From positions 1,380,537 through 1,444,536 of the forward strand of contig CM119269.1 in assembly GCA_051294375.1 (NCBI GenBank): a stretch of 64,000 nucleotides of DNA. Reading direction: 5' to 3'. The notes below the pieces were generated by a model. The model was not told the DNA's origin. It made no database searches and saw only the letters and a list, made by a program, of their open reading frames with translations. The DNA comes from Paraspadella gotoi (taxonomy: Eukaryota; Chaetognatha). Made by a program: the position numbers and the translations under genes. Each line of letters starts with the position of its first letter. Within the stretch, counting starts at the first letter, position 1. Positions 1-11,234 of this stretch are shown here, in pieces.

Positions 1-420
1 CCAATGAACTGATTTGACTGAACTTAGAAGAGGTATTCCCAATGAACTGAATTGACTGAACTGAGAAGAGGCAATCTCAATGAACTGATTTGACTGAACT
101 GAGAAGAGGCAATCTCAATTAACTGATTTGACTGAACTGAGAAGGAGGCCATCTCAATGTACTGATTTGACTGAAACTGAGAAGAGGTAATCCAATGAAC
201 TGATTTGACTGAACTGAGAAGAGGCAATCCCAATGAACTGATTTGACTGAACTGAACTAGCAATTTTCAAGTGTACTGATTTGTCTGAACTGAGAAGAGG
301 CAATCCCAATGTACTGATTAGACTGAACTGAGAAGAGGCAATCCCAATGTACTGATTTGACTGAACTGAGAATAGGCAATCCCAGTGTACTGATTTGTAT
401 TTGTACTGAGTTTCTCCGTG
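1..420. repeat. AT-rich minisatellite, about 37-bp unit
   Basis: Roughly ten imperfect tandem units with the core AACTGATTTGACTGAACTGA followed by GAAGAGGCAATC fill the window start and run off its left edge. Units differ by substitutions and small indels. The short open frames here are repeat translations and are not coding. Confidence 0.9.
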
Positions 421-639
421 ATGCGATTTGTTCATGAAGAAAATTATTTAGTGCATCAGAGTTGGCCGAGTTAGATAGTATGTTTAAAAAAACTTTTTTA
501 AAAAAAGTTTTAGTTTGATAAAAGGAAGAAAGGAAACAAAAGAGGGCGTGGATCGATAAAATGAAAAAAATTAAATCTTGAGAGAGATGGGAGGAAGAAA
601 GTTGAAAAGAGAACTTGAGAAATAGTCAGAAAGAGAGAG

Positions 640-652
640 GGAAAAAGAAAAA

Positions 653-700
<48 letters not shown>

Positions 701-781
701 AAAGAAAAGAAGGAAAGAAAGAAAAAAGAAAGAAAGAAAGAAAGAAAAAAAGAAAGAAAGAAAAAAAGAAAGAAAGAAAAA

Positions 782-825
<44 letters not shown>

Positions 826-832
826 AAAGAAG
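640..832. repeat. (GAAA)n microsatellite
   Basis: About 190 bases of AAAG/GAAA repeats with interruptions. Lys/Arg-rich and Phe/Ser-rich open frames on either strand are repeat translations. The stretch from 420 to 1000 holds nothing else that I recognise. Confidence 0.95.
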
Positions 833-1119
833 TAAAAAACCCCATAAGTTTTTACATTAAAACAATATATCAATCAATCAATAAATCAATCGTCACTGAA
901 AACTTGTCACAGCAAATTCTTTCGGTTACTACTACATTTTGATGGTGACATCACGACGAGATTAATTTCAAAAAAATAATTGTCAAAAATAAATTTCTAA
1001 GTGGAACCGAACGAGGTCCGCCCTTTCGAGACGCCTCGCCCCCTTCTGTCGGAATCAAAATTCTCCTCGACCAAATTCCGCGATCTTATCTCATTCGAGA
1101 TTTTCACCCGCGCCCCCGG

Positions 1120-1329
1120 GTCACGTGACAATCGCGTCCTCGTCACATTCGACTTAAGTCGGTCGGTCTCTTCGATCCTGAGTCGTTTTAATTCTTTTCT
1201 TGACGCCGAGGGTCAATCGTCTACCGTCGACACATCCCCCCCCCGTCCCATCCCGAACTCTGTCACGCGTCAGAATGAACCCGAGCTGTCGTATCGGTAT
1301 CACGTGACTGGCTTTCTTCATCACGTGAT
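1120..1329 (+). promoter_or_regulatory. three CACGTG boxes upstream of LolA-like gene A
   Basis: GTCACGTGAC at 1120-1129, ATCACGTGAC at 1299-1308 and ATCACGTGAT at 1320-1329 lie 210-420 bases before the chosen start codon, in a CpG-rich stretch (1000-1540) that looks like a promoter. GTCACGTGAC equals the palindromic E-box (CLEAR-type) bound by MITF/TFE-family bHLH-Zip factors in animals. Use by such a factor is inferred from clustering alone. No TATA box is evident. Confidence 0.5.
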
Positions 1330-1541
1330 TTGTCGAATGTCGATAACGAGATTACACGCCCCCCGAATTCTTTTCTCGATTCCTTCTTGCGATTCCTTCC
1401 GCGCTTTTCGTTAGACGCCAGTGCGAGACATTGAGAATTTGAGACGTCCAGTCTCCATTTCGATTTTCAAGTTTGTTTTGTTTTGTTCCTTCGGTTTCGC
1501 AGCTCAAGAGTTTTGTCATTTACGATCCATCGCCACGCAAG

Positions 1542-4500
1542 ATGGCGCCGCGGCGTTTCTTCGTTCCCGCCCTTTGTCTCGTCCTGTTGCTAGTCCATGC
1601 CTCTCGGTCAGCAACGAGCACGCCGAAGCCGAAGAGGATCCCCGTTGTGGCGGACGCCTTCAGCTTCAAGGCGGAGTTGATCCAACCCAGTTCCAAAATG
1701 TATGACAAAAACATCCTGAGGACCCAAGAGCAATGGTACAGCTTCAAGTCCAAACTGACACGAGTAGACATCAAGCCGCTCGGCGAGGGAGTGATCGGTG
1801 ACCTCTGGGACTTTGCCTACGGAACCAACCCGCTGTCCGTCGTTCACGACTTCAACTCGGGCCACTCGTACATCATGGACAAGGTGATTGGCAACTGCAC
1901 CATAGCCAAAATCAAACCGAGCTTGGACGACGTCATGAAGCCCAACCACCTTGTCCAAATGCTCAACGCTTCCGAGTTCTTTAGTCTCTCGGGGGCCGAC
2001 TACACTTACGAGGGTCAAGAGAAGGTGGGCGATGTGTTGGTAGACGTTTGGACGGCGAAAAGAACCGACTGGCCACCCCAGGTCAAGGATCAAAGCGACA
2101 CCACGGTGACCACTTGGTGGAAGTGGAAGTTTCTCACCGATGAGTGGAATGAACTCTCGAACAATGAAGAAAACACCGATGCTAGCGATATACCATATGA
2201 GCTGCAACTCGAATTTGAAACGAACTTGGAAGGAGCTATCGTCTACAATTACAACTACACTATAAACTATTATGACTTTTCCAACTCCGCGCCTCTCGAT
2301 TGGGACTTCGACATTGGACCATGTTGGGACAATTTCGCGCAACGGGCGACATTGACATTACACTTTCCAGGAACACACGCGCAGTTCATTGAAGACAACA
2401 TCCCCAAAGTCAAGGAGATGATTCATTTTTCTGTGAGTGCCTTTGGGCTTCTAGTAAACTCTTTGAGGGTAACCGAGCCGAAGTTGAGCTTCAAAAAGAA
2501 TGATTTCGATGTTGACGACGTTATAGCTACGGTGGAGATATTAGGCCGACCATCGATTCAAGGAGATGTTGACGCGTCCGGTGTTGACATGTCTGTAGAG
2601 TATGCGTGTCTTGAGATCTTGGATGTCGTTAAGAAAGGCGAGTTCGTGGTCGTTATTCCAAACCCAAAAGATCCTGATCAAACTAAAGAAGAAATTAAGG
2701 CCACTAATGGATGGTATTTTATTACCGGTCCGAATGATCACAATCATACGATTGAAGGCGACCCTTTTGATCATTATCCATGCCGCGTAGAGAAAGTTAA
2801 TCCCGATGAACAGACCAAAGATTTACCAAAGCTTCCTGAACGCTACATAGCAGTCATGGAAATAAAAGATCGAGTGAATAATGCCCTATATTTCGCCGAA
2901 GAATTCTATGACTATGAGCACAATCATGGTCGTTTGGACATTTGGGTGAATGGGACTCACGTAACTGTTATTTATGACTATGGAAACAATCAAGTTCTCA
3001 AGGTCAAAAATGGAAAGTGTAAAACTCTGGCCCTCAACGAGCTTGGAAATCTGAAAAACATCTTTCCCTTTCAGCCAGATGGCGATGAAAAACATATTTC
3101 GCCAGTCAAAGCATTTTTCTTTTTCAACAATGGGTTCAAAGAGCATCGTCTTCCAAATGAGAGAAAACGTGACATCATGTGCGAGCATTATTTGTCTTGC
3201 CTGGGGTACCAGGGATCGATCGATGTCACCATGAGTGTTGATTGGTGGTTTTCCTCACCAAAGGAGGTGTCAATGCCACTGGGTGAGGAGTACAGCCGTA
3301 TTCCAATCGAGATGCACATAAAAGGTCAAACTGTGAAAAGTGATGAAGAACCGAAACCTTTTGATATTGTTTACACCTTTATCGATTTTGTTCCCGGCGA
3401 ATACAAGAATTTTCCAGATGAAACTAACATCTTCGAGACACCACCGGGAATTTTCTGCAAAGGTAAAAAGAGCCCACCGGGACTGAAGCCACCCAAATCC
3501 CCACCGGCTTTTTCGTACAAGGCTCAAATAACTCAACCTAAAAGCGACATCTCCGAACAAAATTTGCTCAAAACCGTCGAAACTTACTACAGCTATGAAA
3601 AAAAGCTTTCACGACTCGATCATCGATCCATTATGGGAATGCCTGATCCAGAAGGAGTACCTCTGACCAATGATGCTATGAGAGACGTGCATGATTTTAA
3701 CACTGGCATCGCATATCGGCAAGACCTTGTCACAGGCGACTGCAAAATCGAACCCATCAAGAAAGCCTTTGCCGATTCTAAAGAAATTGAGAAAGATGGT
3801 TTCCGCTTTGTGCAAATGATGAATGCCACGGAGTTCTTTCACCTGGAAGGAAATTACCAATACGTAGGCAAGAGGAGGGACGCCAAGGGAGTTCTGACCG
3901 ACGTCTGGATCTCCCAAAAAAAAGGTTGGCCGCCGTCGCAAAAAGATGTGCCGGACTACAACACCTACATCACGACGTGGGAGTGGAGCTTCTTGGATCC
4001 CGAATGGGTCGAATTGTCGGATAATGACGCCAACGCAAATGCGACCAACATTCCGTACCGCCTCCTTCTCAAAATGGACATTGAGTATGACGGAATCCAA
4101 GGAACGGATGTGTTCGGCGTTTACGATTACAGCATCTACGACTTCACGCCCCTTCCGCCTCATTGGTCGAAATTCGACATTTCCCTCTGCTACGACAAAT
4201 TCAAAAAGGCTCACTTTGTCATCGCCTTTCACGGAAAGCACAAAGACTTTATCTTTGCGCATGTTCCCTACGTCAAGGAGATGATGATTTTCTCGTTGAC
4301 TCTTTGGGGAAACATAGAAACCGACGTGAGAGTTTCCAACATTGAATTCGACTACGAGGCGGCCAACGAGACGATCGACAGTGCGGAACGAGTTGTGGCA
4401 GTGTTCACCATTTTGGACGTGGCGCCGCTGGATGGTGAGGAAATAGTTTTCATGTAAAAGACAGAAAGAAAAAAAAAAGATTAAATGGTCATTTTACTAG

Positions 4501-5434
4501 GAACTGTGGAGGATCCTATCGTCCAAGCGCCACTAGCCAATATCGTAAAGGACCTCAAGTACGCCGTCACCAACAGTCTTTTCAAAGTGGACGTGCCCAA
4601 CCCTCACGACCCGAGCGAGACGGGTCTCAAACTAGTGGCTCTGCCCGAATCCTTCAAGGAGGTCGACCGCTACGATGATTATCGGAAGTACCAGCCAAAA
4701 GGGACCGTTTTTTATAACGCAGGTAAGGGTTATACATGTGTAATATATTACTATGAAATTGGTACAACCAATATAAAGATTATCCATTCATTTAATAAAT
4801 AAGCTATCTTGCCCTTGACTTTGGACAGGCTTATGTGGAATCTTGAAAAATTCGATCTCTTTCTACAAAACAAATATACCAACAAAGAAAAATTGAAAAT
4901 CACGACACAAATTGAACTAACAAAGCTTTTAGAATTGATTATATTTCAAATTGGATTAGTGAGAAGGTTGTGCTACTTAAAATAATAAATTAATAATTAT
5001 AATTAAATAAAATTAAGTTAACGCCTTTTGTTTAAATGGCGCTACTCTCTGCGTCGCTTGTTCAGACGCCGCCACGCCGCAGGGGGAAAGGTCGATCCCA
5101 AAGGCGAGACAGCATCGCGCGAAATGCGGCGGAGACGTTTGCCTCTATATTTTTGTTGTTCTCGAAGCACCGTTGCTACTTTCCACGGCAATGTTGCTTT
5201 AACGAACATCGGAAAACAAAAGCGATGCTGCAGCCAAAGGACTGACCAATCCCGACTGCAGCATTGCAGCTGCTGGCAAACATTCCCCGCCCTCGATGCT
5301 TTTGGCTTCCTTTGGGTCATCCTTTCTCTTTGCGCGTTGCAGGCTCTGGCATCGGCGCCGGCGTGGGCGGCGCGATTTTGGGCCTCGCCATCGGGATCGG
5401 CGGCGTTTACGTCTACGCCAGGAGAAAAAACTGA
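1542..5434 (+). CDS. LolA-like gene A: secreted/type I membrane protein with two related ectodomain repeats
   Basis: Exons 1542-4434, 4501-4722 and 5343-5434 join in phase (1,1) into about 1068 residues. The start at 1542 (MAPRRFFVPALCL) gives a clean signal peptide; an upstream in-frame ATG at 1473 would hide it. The ectodomain holds two related halves: residues ~38-360 and ~650-965 share TTW.W.FL..EW.ELS, a DFN.G.....V.G.C motif and a KEM..FS motif. Between them lies a third module ending in ETPPGIFC. Exon 3 encodes a Gly-rich transmembrane helix (GAILGLAIGIGG) and a short basic tail. Multiple N-x-S/T sites and paired cysteines fit an extracellular protein. From memory this resembles metazoan LolA-like-domain proteins; molecular function is unknown. 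The first 964 codons are one exon, unlike gene B. Confidence 0.85.
4745..4832. repeat. dispersed ~87-bp repeat, copy 1
   Basis: From GAAATTGGTACAACCAATAT to ACTTTGGACAGGC it matches 55683-55768 with few differences. It lies just inside the intron after exon 2 of LolA-like gene A. Too short to classify; probably a small non-autonomous element or SINE fragment. Confidence 0.75.
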
Positions 5435-5729
5435 GGGCAATTCGGTAGATAACGATGGTCCAACCTTTTTTTTTTATTACTTTATATTATACAACATACA
5501 ATGCCGACGGTTAGTACAAAACGAAAACCCCGACAACGCATACACGACGACCAATATTTTTTTTTCTAGTTTCCCTTTCTCCCTTTCTGCGATCGGATAT
5601 TGAACAAAGAGTCGACAATGAACTCTGACCCTCACGCCTTTTCGCGCGCTGCGTGAAACGATTGAGAAGACCTCGGGCGTTTCCGAAGCCCCTTTCCTGG
5701 TTTTAATCTTCCGTTTCCATTCACTACAG

Positions 5730-5936
5730 GCACCGACCCCGCCTGGGCCTCCCTTCCTTCCAAACCCTTTCTCCAATCACAATTACGATCCATCTCTCCT
5801 CCCCCCCCCTTCTCCCCCGCCGCCCCCTCCCCCAACCTCCTCCAACCGATGCCAGGGGACTTGGCCGGAATCGCGATCGGCGTCGCCGTTTTGGGTCTCA
5901 TCTGTCGGCGTCATCCTCGGTCTATTTTTATTCAAG
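5730..5936 (+). CDS. candidate alternative 3' exon: Pro-rich stalk plus second transmembrane helix
   Basis: An acceptor (CACTACAG) starts this segment and a donor (CAAG/GTAACG) ends it. Phase 1, as required after exon 2 of gene A, reads GTDPAWASLPSKP, then a poly-Pro stretch over long C runs. The next frame reads PGDLAGIAIGVAVLGLI, then the first frame resumes with VGVILGLFLFK: a helix like that of exon 3. Two single-base changes, one in the C tract and one extra T near 5911, would explain the frame switches. Best read as a mutually exclusive alternative anchor exon or the remnant of a tandem paralogue. No confident downstream exon was found. Confidence 0.4.
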
Positions 5937-6256
5937 GTAACGGGCTCTCTCGCTTCGAGGATTTTTAAAAATGAGTCATTTTATTTTTCTTCCGAATGAA
6001 AAAAGATTCTCGTCTTGGCCAATTTGTTTCGTCACTAATTTCTTTTTTTTTTTTTTTCTTTCGAGCGATTCGGTTTTTTGTTGTTTTTTTTTTGGTGACA
6101 AAAATTAGTATAAAGAATATGAAAAAAATATCCGTATCATTTTCTTCTATATCCTGTTCTTCATCAAATCGTAATTTTCATTTCTGACTCCCATTATTAA
6201 AACTCATATTTCTCCCACTTTTCCTTTTTCCTCGTTTTCATCGCGATATCTTCTCT

Positions 6257-6732
6257 CTGGCACCATAACCGTCATTAGCTTTATCCCATCGTTTCGTCTC
6301 TCCATTATTTCTTCCCGGGTATCATGTCATTATTCTTCGCTCCATCAATGACCCATTTTCACCAAAGCTTTCTCCATCAATGACCCATTTATACCAAGGC
6401 TTTCTCCATCGTTCATCGATTTCCTCGCATTTCCCTTTTTCGTTGATATTGCGCGTTCGATTAAATGTATTAAATGCATTAAATATATATAAAAAAAGTA
6501 GCAAGTTTCTCGCATACATTAGATTTAAACCGTCATTTTTCGTTCTCATTTCGCTTAATACTTAATTTAAATAATTTTTATGTAACAAAATATCTCCGTC
6601 CCACCCCTTGCAATATTTTTCTCAACAGCGAGCGAACGGGGGACTGCCCGTCTCTTTTGCCTTTCGAAAGGACACGGGACACGGGGACAAAGTCAGGATC
6701 GTCGATAAAAATTATTGAGAGAGAGAGAGAGA

Positions 6733-6776
<44 letters not shown>

Positions 6777-7030
6777 ATGTGATTCCACGCCTTCATGTCG
6801 CCGATTTTGTATAATTTTGTACAGATGTTTTTAATCGTAATTTGTTTAAGATTAAATTAATCATATTAATCAATGTATAAAACACAATTGAAAGAAATAC
6901 ATTCGTTTACGTCGAGAATTAGATTTTGAGTTTTCTTTGACGTGAGATCTTATTTAGGCAATCAGTTCACCTTCGAACCAGGTTTTAATTTTGTTTTGCA
7001 CTTCACAAATTTGATAATCAAACCTGCGCA

Positions 7031-7072
<42 letters not shown>

Positions 7073-7206
7073 TCTCGATCGAAACCACAAGAGAAGAAGA
7101 TAAAAAAGAATGAAGTCGTTTAAGATCGAAGTTTCAACGATTTGTTTCTTTAATTCGAGTTTGAAAAAAATCGAATTTCGCAAAAACAAAAAACGCAGCA
7201 AAATAT
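6257..7206. repeat. 950-bp duplicated block, copy 1
   Basis: Almost identical to 7230-8186 apart from single-base indels, including the same CT/GA tracts. It ends exactly at a run of Ns. No gene recognised. Probably an assembly duplication at a gap rather than a biological repeat. Confidence 0.9.
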
Positions 7207-7231
7207 NNNNNNNNNNNNNNNNNNNNNNNNN
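7207..7231. other. assembly gap (25 N)
   Basis: A run of 25 N separates the two copies of the 950-bp block, which suggests that the scaffold joined two overlapping contigs without collapsing them. Confidence 0.99.
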
Positions 7232-7703
7232 TGGCACCATAACCGTCATTAGCTTTATCCATCGTTTCGTCTCTCCATTATTTCTTCCCGGGTATCATGT
7301 CATTATTCTTCGCTCCATCAATGACCCATTTTCACCAAAGCTTTCTCCATCAATGACCCATTTATACCAAGGCTTTCTCCATCGTTCATCGATTTCCTCG
7401 CATTTCCCTTTTCGTTGATATTGCGCGTTCGATTAAATGTATTAAATGCATATAAATATATATAAAAAAAGTAGCAAGTTTCTCGCATACATTAGATTTA
7501 AACCGTCATTTTTCGTTCTCATTTCGCTTAATACTTAATTTAAATAATTTTTATGTACAAAATATCTCCGTCCCACCCCTTGCATATTTTTCTCAACAGC
7601 GAGCGAACGGGGACTGCCCGTCTCTTTTGCCTTTCGAAAGGACACGGGACACGGGGACAAAGTCAGGATCGTCGATAAAAATTATTGAGAGAGAGAGAGA
7701 GAG

Positions 7704-7751
<48 letters not shown>

Positions 7752-8007
7752 ATGTGATTCCACGCCTTCATGTCGCCGATTTTGTATAATTTTGTACAGA
7801 TGTTTTTAATCGTAATTTGTTTAAGATTAAATTAATCATATTAATCAATGTATAAAACACAATTGAAAGAAATACATTCGTTTACGTCGAGAATTAGATT
7901 TTGAGTTTTCTTTGACGTGAGATCTATTTAGGCAATCAGTTCACCTTCGAACCAGGTTTTAATTTTGTTTTGCACTTCACAAATTTGATAATCAAACCTG
8001 CGCAGTT

Positions 8008-8049
<42 letters not shown>

Positions 8050-8186
8050 ACACTCTCGATCGAAACCACAAGAGAAGAAGATAAAAAAGAATGAAGTCGT
8101 TTAAGATCGAAGTTTCAACGATTTGTTTCTTTAATTCGAGTTGAAAAAAATCGAATTTCGCAAAACAAAAAACGCAGCAAAAATAT
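7232..8186. repeat. 950-bp duplicated block, copy 2
   Basis: Second copy of 6257-7206, differing mainly in homopolymer length and the exact length of GA/CT tracts. No coding content recognised. Confidence 0.9.
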
Positions 8187-8232
8187 AGAGGAATTCAGCG
8201 GAGGAGCCATGGGAGCTTCTCTGTTGGGCGAG

Positions 8233-8337
<105 letters not shown>

Positions 8338-9198
8338 GCTCCTCCTTTCATTCTTCTTCCTCCTCATCATCCTCGGTGCCGCACGCTGGTGTCACGGATG
8401 AAACCTTTTCGAGTTGAGGAATGCGCTTTTGTTTTCGACGAGGGCGCTTGTAAGAATATCGAAATTTCCTCCACTTGTTCGTTTTAACTTTTATCAAAAC
8501 AAAACAAAACAAAATTCTATTTTGAATAATAAATGAAATATTAAGTTTAAAATTTTGTCTATTGCAATGTAGTTTAGTACAGTATAACAAGTAATATTAC
8601 AATTTTTCATAATCCTTTCTGAGAAAAGTTCAGAGTTCTTCAAAGTCTCTGGGACTAATAAAAAAGGTTTTAAAGTTATTAAGGATCTTCGGTTTATTAG
8701 GAGACGACATATTCAATTTGAACGTTTAATAATATTAATAAAAGGACGGAATTTTTGATAACCACTAACCAGCGATGAGCTCATAACAATTCGACATAAA
8801 AGACTTATAATATTCAATAAAATTTAAAAAGACGATTTCTCCTAAAAACCAAGATTTTTTTACTAATTTATATTTAAATTTAATGATAACATTTTTAACA
8901 GCTTTGTGACTACAAAAGGAAGATAAGTAGATTACGTTACCATATTAGACAACTAGTTTTAAACTCATCGAAAAAATGACCAGGAGAGCACCAATGATTA
9001 TTTCTTTGAGCTAAACTTGTGGCAAAATAAAGTTACATTACCTAAAACGTAATAATCTTGGCATATAAAAATAGTTATTTTTTCTTGATACGCAAGGACA
9101 ATAATAGTTTCAAATGTAAATGTAAAAAATGGTGATGTCCATAATTTTAAATGTGATGATCATGTACAAGAAAGATGCGCAAGTTTTCTTTTCTTTTC

Positions 9199-9779
9199 TT
9201 ATATATCTTTTCCTAACGTTGCGATCTTCGTAGCTGTCAGCCGAAGTTGCGTTTCCTGAAATTAAAAAAAAATAACGAATTAAAAAATCATACAAAAAAA
9301 GTGATGGACAAAAAAAAACAAAGAAAACAAAAGATTAAAAAACAAAAACGATCGCTCATATTAGCCATCGAGCTGTCGACGAGAAAAGACTCAAACAAAC
9401 ACTTAATTTAACTGAACGATTATACATCAGATAACTTTTTTTGTTGCTCAATCAATCTCGCTTAATCCGAGAAAAAAAATTTAAATAAATAAGACTCCGG
9501 TCGAACGCTTATAATCGAATTATAATCATTACTTCCTAAGAGAGGGAAATCGAGGGTAAAAATTAAATAAGAGAATTCGCGCCGTCCTTGACATCGGTTA
9601 AATATTCCGACTGTCTTCTAACCTGGGCGCTCTTCAGCGTCTGAATCTTGATAGGGACGGGAATTTCCTTGTCAGACTTGACTACAGCGCCGCCGGGAGT
9701 TTGGCGGTCGAAAAAGGATTTAATGATGGCGGTGAACTGGACCGCGGACGCCGTTCCCATGGAGATCGCCGTCGGGAAT
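9199..9779 (-). CDS. unassigned minus-strand terminal exons
   Basis: Two well-bounded minus-strand exons, 9779-9623 (acceptor CCATCAG, donor CAG/GTTAG) and 9255-9199 (acceptor TTTCAG, stop TAA), join in phase 0. They give FPTAISMGTASAVQ..., then ETQLRLTATKIATLGKDI-stop. The first exon needs two bases from an upstream exon that I did not find. They lie 3' of the EF-hand gene on the same strand, so they may be an alternative 3' end of it or the tail of another gene. Family not recognised. Confidence 0.45.
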
Positions 9780-10200
9780 CTGATGGAAAATAACGTGGAA
9801 ATTATTAAATGTAATAATTATTAAGTGATATTAATAAAAGAAATGTACTGACGGACGGATGGACGAGGTGAACAGTTTTAAAACATATAAATATATTTAG
9901 ATTGATATAAATAAGAATAACAACATTAAACGTACATTATTTTTACTTTCTTTGCTAAAGCGCAAACATATTTTGTTTTCCCCGTTTTCCTTCTTTTTCT
10001 ACTTTTCCTCAATTTAAACTTTGTCTTTCTCATTAAAGTTTTAAAAATGAATGATTTAAACGGCGAAGCCTTTGTCGTTACATTTTAGACAAACAGATAG
10101 ACCGACCAAAAAATCGTCTAAGATCGAAAAAAAAAGAACAAAAAATGGAAGAAACGTAGAAACAAAACAAATTATATAAATTAAATATGCATATATTTAT

Positions 10201-11145
10201 TTAAAAATGTTCTGACTTGAGATCGACGATGTTATTGACGTCGTCCCCGTAAAAGTTGACGTCCATCTCGTAACGAACTTCGGTATCGTCTGGATCTTCG
10301 TCGTCTATTTCGTCGTCGTCCTTCAAATGACCTTTGACGAAAGAAATTTTTGACAAACTTCAAAAAATATTAATAAACCAGTGAGAATATGTTTTTAAGC
10401 TCCGGTGACAGATTCATAATTCTGTAATTCGTTCTGACGACCGAAGTTTTTCCGGCCGTTTTTTTTTTTTTTTTTCACTTTGTACCTTAAAACTAAAATG
10501 AAAGAACGCGATTTAATAAAGATAAACAAACAAAGAAATATATTTAAACGACGATTCTGTCGAGCTTAAAACGTTAAACGATGTATTCATAACTCGATTT
10601 GCACCCTGTAATTGTCTTTCATAGTTTTAATTTTTTAAAAAACGTTTCCGAACTCATCGTCTCTAGTTCGTAATTAGTTTTCTTAAAATTTAAGCTTTGA
10701 CGATTTGTCTTTAATCTTGTTTCATCTGGTCGCCACGCCTCTCTGTCTCACCCTGTAGCCTTGTGGGAAAGATGGCGTTGTAGCGTCTCTTCGTCGTCGT
10801 GTTTTCGCTTATCTCTTCCCGTAATATTGTAAAGTGGAGATTTAACAACGAGGTGTCTAAAAGAAATTTAATATTTTTTATAATCAAATTTGATCATTAG
10901 TATTATGATTATTATTATGATTATGATTATTATTATTATTATTATTATTAATTTTATTATTTTGTTATTTTTACCGCGAGTGACAAAAACGTCCTCAGGA
11001 AAGGAAATCTCCTGATCCTCTTCATCAATTTCGTTGTTGAGAAAAATTTTAATTTGACTCGAGTTTTTTGGTGGTGAAAAAGTAAGAAGCATCGCCTGAT
11101 TGATAAAGGTGAATAGTATACACTGTCTCTGTCTCTGTCTCTCTT

Positions 11146-11234
<89 letters not shown>

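Noticed and set aside
1001-1414. 137-codon plus-strand open frame upstream of LolA-like gene A
   Set aside because: It has no ATG at its start, no recognisable motif, and lies in the CpG-rich promoter-like stretch with the CACGTG boxes.
1608-4262. long minus-strand open frames (up to 244 codons) opposite LolA-like gene A
   Set aside because: They are antisense shadows of a strongly coding exon; no motif, no splice context.
1542-4434. bacterial transfer as the source of the LolA-like genes
   Set aside because: Signal peptide plus C-terminal helix, conserved introns with the paralogue and host-like codon use all fit an animal gene family.
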